NCBI GenBank assembly: GCA_038214135.1
Contig: JBBQSD010000184.1
Span: forward strand, 1-9,528
DNA length: 9,528 nt
From: JANLSE01 sp038214135
GTDB taxonomy: Bacteria; Chloroflexota; Chloroflexia; Chloroflexales; Roseiflexaceae
Direction of reading: 5' to 3'
The stretch's first letter is position 1. Each line of letters starts with the position of its first letter. The translations under genes were made by a program, and so were the position numbers. Positions 1 through 6,205 of this stretch are shown one piece after another. The notes below the pieces were generated by a model. That model did not search any database. It worked only from the letters and a program-made list of their open reading frames with translations, and was not told the DNA's origin.

Positions 1-149
<149 letters not shown>

Positions 150-154
150 AGGTT

Positions 155-195
155 CCGCCCACGTTGCTTACGCGCCATTCTGAATTCTGACTCCT
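155..195. repeat. 41-bp direct repeat, copy 1
   Basis: This segment begins CCGCCCACGTTGCTTACGCG and ends with GAATTCTGACTCCT. It is identical over 41 bases to positions 256-296. It lies just downstream of the heptamer array and ends with one inverted heptamer unit (TGACTCC). The overall pattern is a direct heptamer tract, a unique core, then an inverted heptamer. Confidence 0.95.
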
Positions 196-255
196 CAGTA
201 GCAGGCATGCTGGTGATTGTTCTGGAGCGAGTACGATCAGAAGTCAGGGGTTTTG

Positions 256-296
256 CCGCCCACGTTGCTTACGCGCCATTCTGAATTCTGACTCCT
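256..296. repeat. 41-bp direct repeat, copy 2, with inverted heptamer arm
   Basis: This is an exact second copy of 155-195. It is preceded by a single GTCAGGG unit (243-249) and followed by two inverted units, so 289-305 reads as the reverse complement of the GTCAGGA array. The module stops 8 bases before the stop codon of the ROK kinase gene (313-315). It may therefore form part of that gene's 3' untranslated region, and its arms could pair with the array as a large hairpin. Confidence 0.95.
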
Positions 297-312
297 GACT
301 CCTGAATACTCG

Positions 313-1350
313 TTAGGATCGTGACTGATACAACGCCACCAATGCCGCCCCAATCGCCTGTGATAGATCGCCCAGTGCTGCTGGAACGATGCTGATGCGC
401 CCACGTTGGGGTGCCCATAGGTACAGATCGGCGGTTTCGCGAACGATCCGCAGATAGCGCTCACGGAATGCGTCGGTCGTCGCCTCGGGATCCATCAGGC
501 CACCACCAATAATCACATACTGCATATCAAAGGCCATGGCCAAATTAGCCACATGAATGCCGAGGGCACGGGCCTGGAAGTTGAAAATCTCGACAGCCAG
601 TGGCTCATCCTTCTGGGCCAGGCCACGCAGCGCAAACACGCGCTCCTTGGCGCTCAACGGGGAGGTTGCCAGTTCGTGGTTCGGGTGATCGGCGAGCCGC
701 TCGGCCAGAAGGTAGGGCAGGCCAGAGAGCGTTGTATAGACCTCAAAACAGCCCCATGTTCGCCCACAGCCACATGGGTAGGGCTGGGCTTGCAGCAGAT
801 GCAATGGTGCTGGCATATGCGCCGCCTCCATGCCATTGAGCGTATCGCCATCGAGCGGCAACCCATCGCGGCCAACATAGGCACAGCCAAGCCCAGAACC
901 AGGCGCGAGCATGACAACCGTGCCATTGCCCGTTCCACGCACCCGATGCGCCTCGGCAACGCCACCCATATTGCCATCATTGCCAAAGGCGAGTGGAATA
1001 GCACGCCCGGCTCGTTCGGCCAGGGCGTTCTTATAAGCGGCGTGCAGATCAAAACCGGTAAAGCTTTCTGGCAGATTGGGTGAACGATCAAGCACACCAT
1101 AGCGCTGGTATGGTCCAGGGATTGCAAGCCCCACGCCCTGAACCTGATCCCAGTGTAGCCCATGCTGCCCAAGGTAATCGCTGATTGCCTCAACCCAACC
1201 CTGAACGACAACCTGCGGGCCCTGGCTAGAATTGGTTGATCGCTGGAGTAGTTTGGTCGAAACCGTTGTGCCATCGCTCCAAACGCCTCCGACTTTCGAG
1301 GTCGTCGCTCCGCCATCCGTGCCAATGTAGAGGTGCTGCGTTGCGCTCAT
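313..1350 (-). CDS. ROK-family sugar kinase (glucokinase-like)
   Basis: This 345-residue protein fits the ROK (repressor, ORF, kinase) family of ATP-dependent cytoplasmic sugar kinases. The N-terminal phosphate-binding loop is IGTDGGATTSK (residues 9-19). GVGLAIPGP (72-80) follows. FGNDGN (122-127) carries the likely catalytic base Asp125. Residues 174-178 (MEAAH) match the ROK E-x-x-H sugar-binding segment, and CGCGRTWGCFE (193-203) is the zinc-binding motif, with one residue more than the usual CxCGxxGC spacing. The second phosphate loop is IIGGGLM (280-286). No N-terminal helix-turn-helix is present, so this is a kinase and not a Mlc/NagC-type repressor. The ATG at 1348-1350 has AAAGG 11 bases upstream. 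Glucose or an amino sugar is the likely substrate, but the sequence alone does not decide it. It is separated from the upstream co-directional gene by 216 bp containing a mobile-like element, so it probably has its own promoter. Confidence 0.88.
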   Translation of the reverse strand: MSATQHLYIGTDGGATTSKVGGVWSDGTTVSTKLLQRSTNSSQGPQVVVQGWVEAISDYLGQHGLHWDQVQGVGLAIPGPYQRYGVLDRSPNLPESFTGFDLHAAYKNALAERAGRAIPLAFGNDGNMGGVAEAHRVRGTGNGTVVMLAPGSGLGCAYVGRDGLPLDGDTLNGMEAAHMPAPLHLLQAQPYPCGCGRTWGCFEVYTTLSGLPYLLAERLADHPNHELATSPLSAKERVFALRGLAQKDEPLAVEIFNFQARALGIHVANLAMAFDMQYVIIGGGLMDPEATTDAFRERYLRIVRETADLYLWAPQRGRISIVPAALGDLSQAIGAALVALYQSRS

Positions 1351-1423
1351 CGCGATAGGTGCCTTTCTGTATACGAATCGATTGGTCTACCGATTATCGA
1401 GTATCCGCTATTGTACCAGTGCT

Positions 1424-1448
1424 TGGGAGAATGGTCATGATTCTCCCA
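1424..1448. promoter_or_regulatory. Perfect 9-bp palindrome upstream of the ROK kinase gene
   Basis: TGGGAGAAT (1424-1432) and ATTCTCCCA (1440-1448) are exact inverted repeats around a 7-base centre. The site lies 74 bases upstream of the ROK kinase start and about 120 bases past the methyltransferase stop. No T-run follows on the minus strand, so a repressor operator is as plausible as a terminator. The hairpin itself is seen directly; its role is inferred. Confidence 0.45.
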
Positions 1449-1460
1449 GAGATGCCGATG

Positions 1461-1542
1461 CGTAGGGAGCAGACCCATGTGCCTGCCCGCCATAATTGTA
1501 CGCTGATGCTCAATGGAGGCGAACACGAGGTGCGCCCCTACG
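1461..1542. mobile_element. 82-bp MITE-like element with 5-bp target duplication
   Basis: The left end is CGTAGGGAGC. The right end, read on the minus strand, is CGTAGGGGCGC, so the ends are terminal inverted repeats; weaker similarity continues inward for about 25 bases (ACC..TGT..C). The element is flanked on both sides by CGATG (1456-1460 and 1543-1547), as expected for a target-site duplication. Each end also forms its own small hairpin, for example GGCGAAC (1518-1524) against GTGCGCC (1530-1536). It is far too short to encode a transposase and would have to be mobilised in trans. Similar CGTAGGGGC-type dispersed repeats are, as I recall, common in Chloroflexota intergenic regions. Confidence 0.6.
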
Positions 1543-1566
1543 CGATGGATGCTGATAGCTGAATGC

Positions 1567-2325
1567 TCATGGCCTTGTTGCCGCAAACAGGATGCGCCGA
1601 AAGCCATAGAATACCGGCGTTTGTGGGTAACGCGCACGCAACTGCTCACGATAGCGCTGCATCATGGGTTCGCGCAGCTCCTCGGGTAGCCGTTCTAAAT
1701 AAGGAATCAGCGCGGTGCCGCGTGACCACTCGGCTATTGCATCGGAATCTGGCATCACATGTGGGTACACCTTCTCGAACACGGTCAGTTCGCGCCCGCC
1801 ATTGGCATACAGCAATTCAGCATAGTGATCGATGGTTAGCACTGGTATCTGGCGAGTCCAGCCGCCCAATGCGCTGCGAAATGGTTCTTCTTGGGCGGTT
1901 GCAAGCATTATCAGATGATTGAGATGCGTATGATTCGATGGTAACTGTATCACCAATTGCCCACCAGGGTTCAGGCAATCAAGCAGATCCGGGATCAGCG
2001 TTTCGTGATCGGGAACCCATTGAATCACCGCATGCGAGAAGATCAGATCCCACGTACCAGTAAGTTCGCGCAGATCGCCACGAGCAAACTGCAACCCTGG
2101 CCGCGCCTGCGCCTGTGCCCGCTCAAGCATCTCAGCAGAACTATCGATCCCCAGCACATCACCCTCCGGCAATGCATCGGCCAGTTGGCGGGTTAATTCA
2201 CCCGTTCCGCAGCCCAGATCGATGGCGCGCAGCCCAGGGCGAACCTTCACCAATGGCAGCAGATCGGCAAATGGTGCAAAGCGCTGCTCCTGAAACCGTA
2301 GGTATTGATCAGGACTCCATGGCAT
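1567..2325 (-). CDS. tam: Trans-aconitate 2-methyltransferase-like SAM methyltransferase
   Basis: This 252-residue cytoplasmic enzyme resembles E. coli Tam along its whole length and has the family's usual size (about 250). The N-terminus MPWSPDQYLRFQEQRFAPFADLL aligns with the Tam N-terminus. SAM-binding motif I is AIDLGCGTGELT (34-45) and the acidic ribose contact lies in GIDSSAEML (59-67). Tam-type signatures follow: DLIFSHAVIQWVPDH (93-107), LNPGGQLVIQLP (118-129), YPHVMPDSDAIAEW (187-200) and a C-terminal RYREQLRARYP. Tam methylates trans-aconitate, an inhibitor by-product of the citric acid cycle, to its monomethyl ester. A related small-acid methyltransferase is the alternative. The start is well supported: AAAGGAGG (2331-2338 on the minus strand) lies 5 bases before the ATG. 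The upstream co-directional gene is 94 bp away. Confidence 0.85.
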   Translation of the reverse strand: MPWSPDQYLRFQEQRFAPFADLLPLVKVRPGLRAIDLGCGTGELTRQLADALPEGDVLGIDSSAEMLERAQAQARPGLQFARGDLRELTGTWDLIFSHAVIQWVPDHETLIPDLLDCLNPGGQLVIQLPSNHTHLNHLIMLATAQEEPFRSALGGWTRQIPVLTIDHYAELLYANGGRELTVFEKVYPHVMPDSDAIAEWSRGTALIPYLERLPEELREPMMQRYREQLRARYPQTPVFYGFRRILFAATRP

Positions 2326-2388
2326 TGTAACCTCCTTTATACATGAATTCGGTGCTCCCCACGCGGCTATGGGTGTTTCGTTGCGGTG

Positions 2389-2408
2389 CCGCAGGCTTCA
2401 GTCTGCGG
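2389..2408. terminator. Small stem-loop between the lipoprotein-like gene and tam
   Basis: CCGCAGGC (2389-2396) pairs with GTCTGCGG (2401-2408) around TTCA, with one G-U wobble on the plus strand. On the minus strand, the direction of transcription here, the stem has one internal mismatch. No T-tract follows. It lies 12 bases beyond the stop codon of 2420-3289. It may attenuate or end that transcript, or be a small dispersed palindrome. Confidence 0.35.
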
Positions 2409-2419
2409 ATGACAGGGCG

Positions 2420-3289
2420 TTACGAATGCGGATGCCTTCTCTTCAGGCGAATCGTGAATATCACAAATGAAACCCAGATCAGCGCATAGATGCACAACAG
2501 AACCTGATCAAGCACATGTGCCTGCGTATCGGTTGGCACAAGCAGCTGGCGTGCATTCCAGGTGCCAACCGTCATCGCAATCGTTGCCTGAATAAATGTC
2601 GTTCGCTCGTGGATGAGCATCATCAGCAGCGCACATGTGAATAGGGCTCCAAGAATAATCGGAGCTAAAATCTGGTAGAGCAATGGTCGAACCAGAATAA
2701 TTTCGACAACTTCCAGGCCAGGTGTGCTTGTTGGGCCTGCTTCCGATGCATGCAAGCGTTCAACGACTCTGCCGGCACTATCGATATGGTATACCACATG
2801 GGTGCGGATTTGGCGGGCAGGCTTGGCTTGGGCAATCACAATACTATGTAAAAACTGGACTCGATCATAGGGGGAAAGAGCGCTTTCGATATCAATGGCA
2901 AGCTGTGCTATCTGTAAGCGGTTATTTGGCAGTTGCTCGGTTTGGCTAATACACAATAGGCCTGCTGGGTCTGATACAGCCTGCACATCAACACGATAGT
3001 TTGGTTGGTCGCCGTCGGTCGCTTGATCGGGAGTATTCATCGACACAACCTGTGTGATTGTATCAAAACAGATCATTTCGCCAGGATTGCGTGGTGCGAT
3101 CCGATCAACAATGACGTTCAGGGTACTACTATTGCTTGGTGATTGGGCAACATGTATATCAATCTGAAGCTCAGTCTGCGCTGCCGCAATGGGATATTCT
3201 GTTCGAGGAATGTTGCCTCCGCAACTGATCAAGAGCAGGCAACAGCGGCTCACCAGGATTACATTGCGTCCGGAGGCAGGCTTCCCCAT
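2420..3289 (-). CDS. Putative lipoprotein-like membrane protein, function unknown
   Basis: I do not recognise this 289-residue protein. The N-terminus has basic residues (K3, R8), a hydrophobic stretch and a possible lipobox LISC, with Cys23 as the candidate lipidated residue. Arg15 in the middle of the hydrophobic stretch weakens that reading. Residues about 30-200 look like an exported soluble domain with two cysteines (C74, C113) that could pair. The C-terminus has three hydrophobic segments (about 204-226, 230-252, 260-280) and a basic tail RLKRRHPHS. A signal peptide, an external domain and three C-terminal helices recall DUF4436-type proteins, but I could not establish homology. I chose the ATG at 3287-3289 because AAAGGA lies 11 bases upstream. 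A GTG at 3296-3298 would sit only 2 bases from that site. Base composition is more AT-rich than in neighbouring genes. Confidence 0.7.
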   Translation of the reverse strand: MGKPASGRNVILVSRCCLLLISCGGNIPRTEYPIAAAQTELQIDIHVAQSPSNSSTLNVIVDRIAPRNPGEMICFDTITQVVSMNTPDQATDGDQPNYRVDVQAVSDPAGLLCISQTEQLPNNRLQIAQLAIDIESALSPYDRVQFLHSIVIAQAKPARQIRTHVVYHIDSAGRVVERLHASEAGPTSTPGLEVVEIILVRPLLYQILAPIILGALFTCALLMMLIHERTTFIQATIAMTVGTWNARQLLVPTDTQAHVLDQVLLCIYALIWVSFVIFTIRLKRRHPHS

Positions 3290-3340
3290 TACGAGCACCG
3301 TCCTTTAGTGTGTGTAGCATGTATTCGCCAACTCGCCGCA

Positions 3341-3369
3341 ATTCTACCATCACTAATTGCCATCGTCAC
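3341..3369 (-). promoter_or_regulatory. Candidate sigma-70-like promoter for the lipoprotein-like gene
   Basis: On the minus strand, GTGACG (3364-3369) and TAGAAT (3341-3346) are separated by 17 bases. They match the -35 and -10 consensus at 4 and 5 of 6 positions. Transcription would start near 3334, giving a leader of about 45 bases to the ATG at 3289. Confidence 0.3.
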
Positions 3370-3421
3370 ATGCTAGGCGAGAAGCAGATTGGCCGTAACC
3401 AATGCCATGGCGGTCTGCCAT

Positions 3422-3427
3422 TATAAT
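3422..3427 (+). promoter_or_regulatory. Perfect TATAAT -10 element upstream of the aminotransferase gene
   Basis: TATAAT at 3422-3427 is an exact -10 consensus in the divergent intergenic region. No good -35 hexamer is visible 16-18 bases upstream, so an activator or alternative recognition would be needed. A start near 3434 would give a leader of about 110 bases containing the TTCTTGG repeats. Confidence 0.35.
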
Positions 3428-3514
3428 AGTGCAAACATACTCTGTGCATTGACTCAATAGCCAATTCTATCAATGGCGCGTACTCAGTTCTTGGTTTGGG
3501 TGCCCTCTGGGCAA

Positions 3515-3535
3515 TTCTTGGTTCTTGGTTCAAGG
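3515..3535. repeat. Heptamer repeat TTCTTGG x2 plus TTCAAGG overlapping the ribosome binding site
   Basis: TTCTTGG occurs at 3515-3521 and 3522-3528, followed by the variant TTCAAGG at 3529-3535. A lone copy sits at 3488-3494. The variant unit supplies the first part of the Shine-Dalgarno sequence AAGGAGG (3532-3538). CTTG (3524-3527) can pair with CAAG (3531-3534), which would partly hide that site. Confidence 0.75.
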
Positions 3536-3538
3536 AGG
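3532..3538 (+). promoter_or_regulatory. Ribosome binding site fixing the aminotransferase start
   Basis: AAGGAGG lies 6 bases before the ATG at 3545. It directly abuts an ATG at 3539 and is downstream of the ATG at 3473. It therefore selects 3545 as the real start. Confidence 0.85.
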
Positions 3539-3544
3539 ATGGAC

Positions 3545-4822
3545 ATGTCATCGAATTCTGATCAACAACTCGCCATCAACGGAGGCAGTCCAACAATCAC
3601 ACAGCCACTCCCGCCCATGTACCCCGGCGGAATGCAGATTGGTATCGAAGAGGAGCAGGCGGTGCTTGCCGTGCTACGCAGCAAACGCCTGTTTCGCTAC
3701 TATGGCCCAAACCCTGGGCCATCACAGGCTGCTCTGCTTGAGCAGGCATTTGCAGATCATCTGGGTAGCCCGTATGCGCTCGCAGTGACATCCGGCACAG
3801 CGAGTTTGGTTTGTGCCCTCGCTGGCTTGGGTGTCGGGCCGGGCGATGAGGTGATTGTACCGGCCTACACCTGGATTGCGAGCGCATCGGCGGTACTGGC
3901 GGTTGGAGCGATTCCGATTGTCGCTGAGATCGATTCCTCGCTTACCCTTGATCCAAACGATCTTGAACGCCATATCACACCCCGAACTCGGGCGATCATT
4001 GCGGTTCACATGCGCGGCGCACCTTGCAATATGGATGCGATTATGGCAATCGCTCGTGATCACAGCCTGCGCGTGCTCGAAGATGTCGCCCAGGCCTGTG
4101 GTGCCAGCTACCGTGGGCGTCGGCTTGGGGCAATTGGTGATGCTGGTGCGTTCAGCTTCCAGTTCAATAAGATCATTACTGCTGGCGAAGGCGGGATGAT
4201 CCTCACATCCGATCACGCTGTGTATCAGCGGATGCAGATGTATCAGGATGTTGTTGGCGGCCAGCGCAATGGCATTCCTGCGGATCAAATCCTGCCCGGC
4301 TTCAACTATCGGATGAGCGAACTGCAAGCGGCGGTGGTGCTCGCACAGCTTGGCAAGCTCGAGAATCTTCTGGCAACGATGCGCGCCAATCGATCCACCA
4401 TCCAGGATGCGATAGCCCCACAACTCGCGGCTCGCGGGATCAGCATCCGGGCGGCGAATGACGCAGAAGGGGATGCATCAATTGCGCTGGTTCTGCTGGC
4501 AAAATCGGCTGAACAGGCTGGGCGTATTGCCGAAGCGCTTGATGCAGAAGGGGTTGATTGCTCCACACTCTACCACCCACAGCATGTGGATTATCACATC
4601 TATACACACTGGCAGCCAATTGTTCATCAGCGGGCGTGGTCGGAACAGCAAAATCCCTGGATTTGGCATGGTGGCCCGTTTGATTATAGCCCATCCGCCT
4701 GCCCGCGCAGCCTCGATCTGCTCAGCCGCTCGATTCATATGAATATTAGCCCAGAACTGACCAACACACAGCTTGAGGAGATCGCAGAAGCGATTGTAAA
4801 GGTCGTTAGCGCGATTGATTGA
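3545..4822 (+). CDS. DegT/DnrJ/EryC1/StrS family PLP-dependent sugar aminotransferase
   Basis: This 425-residue cytoplasmic enzyme belongs to the pyridoxal-phosphate aminotransferases that aminate keto sugars or keto-cyclitols, usually with glutamate or glutamine as amino donor. Visible landmarks are the substrate-side N-terminus LAINGGSP (9-16), the cofactor phosphate-binding SGTAS (83-87), the cofactor-ring aspartate in EDVAQACGA (179-187, Asp180), FSFQFNKIITAGEGG (203-217) with catalytic Lys209, and GFNYRMSELQAAV (252-264). The C-terminus CPRSLDLLSRSIHMNISPELT is also family-typical. The INGG opening and this C-terminus recall scyllo-inosose or 2-deoxy-scyllo-inosose aminotransferases of the StrS branch, but substrate cannot be assigned. 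In-frame ATGs at 3473 and 3539 are less likely starts. It is a lone plus-strand gene with no sugar-nucleotide genes beside it, followed by a strong hairpin. Confidence 0.9.
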   Translation: MSSNSDQQLAINGGSPTITQPLPPMYPGGMQIGIEEEQAVLAVLRSKRLFRYYGPNPGPSQAALLEQAFADHLGSPYALAVTSGTASLVCALAGLGVGPGDEVIVPAYTWIASASAVLAVGAIPIVAEIDSSLTLDPNDLERHITPRTRAIIAVHMRGAPCNMDAIMAIARDHSLRVLEDVAQACGASYRGRRLGAIGDAGAFSFQFNKIITAGEGGMILTSDHAVYQRMQMYQDVVGGQRNGIPADQILPGFNYRMSELQAAVVLAQLGKLENLLATMRANRSTIQDAIAPQLAARGISIRAANDAEGDASIALVLLAKSAEQAGRIAEALDAEGVDCSTLYHPQHVDYHIYTHWQPIVHQRAWSEQQNPWIWHGGPFDYSPSACPRSLDLLSRSIHMNISPELTNTQLEEIAEAIVKVVSAID

Positions 4823-4829
4823 TATTTGA

Positions 4830-4865
4830 GTGAGGAGAGACGCAAGACATTGTGTCTCTCCTCAC
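4830..4865. terminator. Bidirectional hairpin terminator between convergent genes
   Basis: Positions 4830-4845 pair with 4850-4865 in a 16-bp stem with one G-U wobble and a GACA loop. It sits 7 bases after the aminotransferase stop and 9 bases before the chrA stop, so it can serve both convergent genes. Neither side has a proper T-run. The stem itself is unmistakable. Confidence 0.8.
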
Positions 4866-4874
4866 ATCACCCGG

Positions 4875-6128
4875 TTACACATTGCCTGCTGTATATTGAA
4901 GAACAAGGCCCAGCAGCGCCCCAACACCGATCAGCCAGGTTGAGTTTGGGGCTTTTTTGGGTAGCAGGATGGCAGTTGCGATCACGGCGATCAACAGGGC
5001 TGGCAGATCGATTGGCACACCGGCCACTGGCAGGGTATAGATCGGATGCGGCAGATTGATAATCGCAGCACGCAGCATGATCCAGGTTGTTGCCGCCATG
5101 GCTCCAACAACAGCAGCATTGACACCATCGAGAAATGCGCCCATTATCCTGGAACCGCGCATCCGCGGAACCAACGGTGCTGTTATCCAGATGATAATAA
5201 ACGATGGCAGAAAGATCGCCAATGCACAAACACATGCGCCAATAATGCCAGCGGAGATATTCCCAGTAGTGCCAGCCTGAACGATATACCCAACAAATGC
5301 GGCAGTCGTAAACACTGGCCCTGGGGTCATTTGGCCAACCGCAATCGCATCAATCAGTTGGCGTGCCGTGAGCAGCCCAGAGCCAACCAGATCCTGTTCG
5401 ATATAGCTGATCAGCAGATACCCACTGCCCATGAGTGTCGCACCAACTTTGAGAAAGAACAGGCCAAGCTGCCAGAGTGTACTACCGGGATCAGCAACCT
5501 GTAGAGCAATCCCAGGCATTGTTGGCAGCACCAGAAGCACTGTCATGCCACGCATGATCCAGCCACCGGCTAACAGCATCCCAACCAACCCGCCGCCAAT
5601 GATCACAAACACTGGATCAACTGGGAGAATGAGCGAAAGGATTGCAGCAACAATTCCAAGAATGAGGAATGCTGGAGTTTTCCAGGCACTACGTGCGAGT
5701 CGTTCTATCGCCTGCACAACGATGGCAACAATCACAGGCTGGATTCCATAGAAGAGTGCGCTGGTGGCAGGCAGGGAACCATAGGCAACATAGATCATAC
5801 TCAGGATCAGAACAATCAAGAAGGCTGGCATAATAAAGCATATTCCAGCCAGGAACAGCCCTTTGACGCCCTGCTTAAGATACCCAATATGAATCACCAT
5901 CTCGGTTGAATTTGGCCCCGGCACTAACTGGGTGGCTGCCAGCAGATCCAGAAAGTGCTGGCGGGTGAGCCAGCGCCGCCGCTTTACGAGATCCTCCTGC
6001 ATGATCGCAATATGGGCGGCTGGCCCTCCAAACGCAGTAAAACCCAGATGCACAAAATAACGCGCCAACTCGTTCAGGGTGGCTGGTTCGATCCGTTCCG
6101 CAGCTTGCTCATGATCTAATTCTGTCAT
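4875..6128 (-). CDS. chrA: Chromate transporter ChrA (long-chain, two-domain)
   Basis: This 417-residue inner-membrane protein is of the CHR superfamily long-chain type (usually about 400 residues), which exports chromate using the proton motive force. The N-terminal CHR half opens with LGFTAFGGPAAHIAIM (28-43) and has the PGP-type motif LVPGPNS (68-74). The C-terminal half repeats the pattern with FLKVGATLMGSGYLL (225-239) and QMTPGPVFT (266-274). Roughly ten to twelve hydrophobic segments are visible, including 91-115, 128-140, 153-187, 292-318 and 374-390. I placed the start at the ATG at 6126-6128 because MTELDHEQAA leads straight into the family fold and GGGGAGG lies just upstream. The frame stays open to 6302, but that extension is non-homologous and overlaps the upstream gene. 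It is probably co-transcribed with the genes at 6206 and 6987. Some CHR proteins may carry other oxyanions such as sulfate. Confidence 0.92.
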   Translation of the reverse strand: MTELDHEQAAERIEPATLNELARYFVHLGFTAFGGPAAHIAIMQEDLVKRRRWLTRQHFLDLLAATQLVPGPNSTEMVIHIGYLKQGVKGLFLAGICFIMPAFLIVLILSMIYVAYGSLPATSALFYGIQPVIVAIVVQAIERLARSAWKTPAFLILGIVAAILSLILPVDPVFVIIGGGLVGMLLAGGWIMRGMTVLLVLPTMPGIALQVADPGSTLWQLGLFFLKVGATLMGSGYLLISYIEQDLVGSGLLTARQLIDAIAVGQMTPGPVFTTAAFVGYIVQAGTTGNISAGIIGACVCALAIFLPSFIIIWITAPLVPRMRGSRIMGAFLDGVNAAVVGAMAATTWIMLRAAIINLPHPIYTLPVAGVPIDLPALLIAVIATAILLPKKAPNSTWLIGVGALLGLVLQYTAGNV

Positions 6129-6205
6129 CGCCTCCCCGCTCTTCTGGCAATGGTTGCTTCCGCCAGGAGCAGCATACCAGATTATGCGCAGTGGGCGAGG
6201 GGAGA

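Noticed and set aside
398..408. CGCCCACGTTG inside the ROK gene matching the 41-bp repeat core
   Set aside because: Only 11 bases match and they encode conserved-looking kinase C-terminal sequence, so chance is the simpler explanation.
553..1083. Plus-strand open frame of 176 codons
   Set aside because: It lies opposite the ROK kinase, whose motifs are intact, and shows no recognisable domain.
1347..1649. Minus-strand open frame of 100 codons between tam and the ROK gene
   Set aside because: It overlaps the tam 3' end and the MITE-like element and has no domain or convincing ribosome site.
2334..2339. TATAAA as a promoter for tam
   Set aside because: It overlaps the Shine-Dalgarno site, so transcription would begin too close to the start codon.
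3473..3544. Upstream ATG extension of the aminotransferase
   Set aside because: The added residues are encoded by heptamer-repeat DNA, and the AAGGAGG site fits the ATG at 3545 instead.
5046..5504. Plus-strand open frame of 152 codons
   Set aside because: It is antisense to chrA, which has a clear two-domain CHR sequence.
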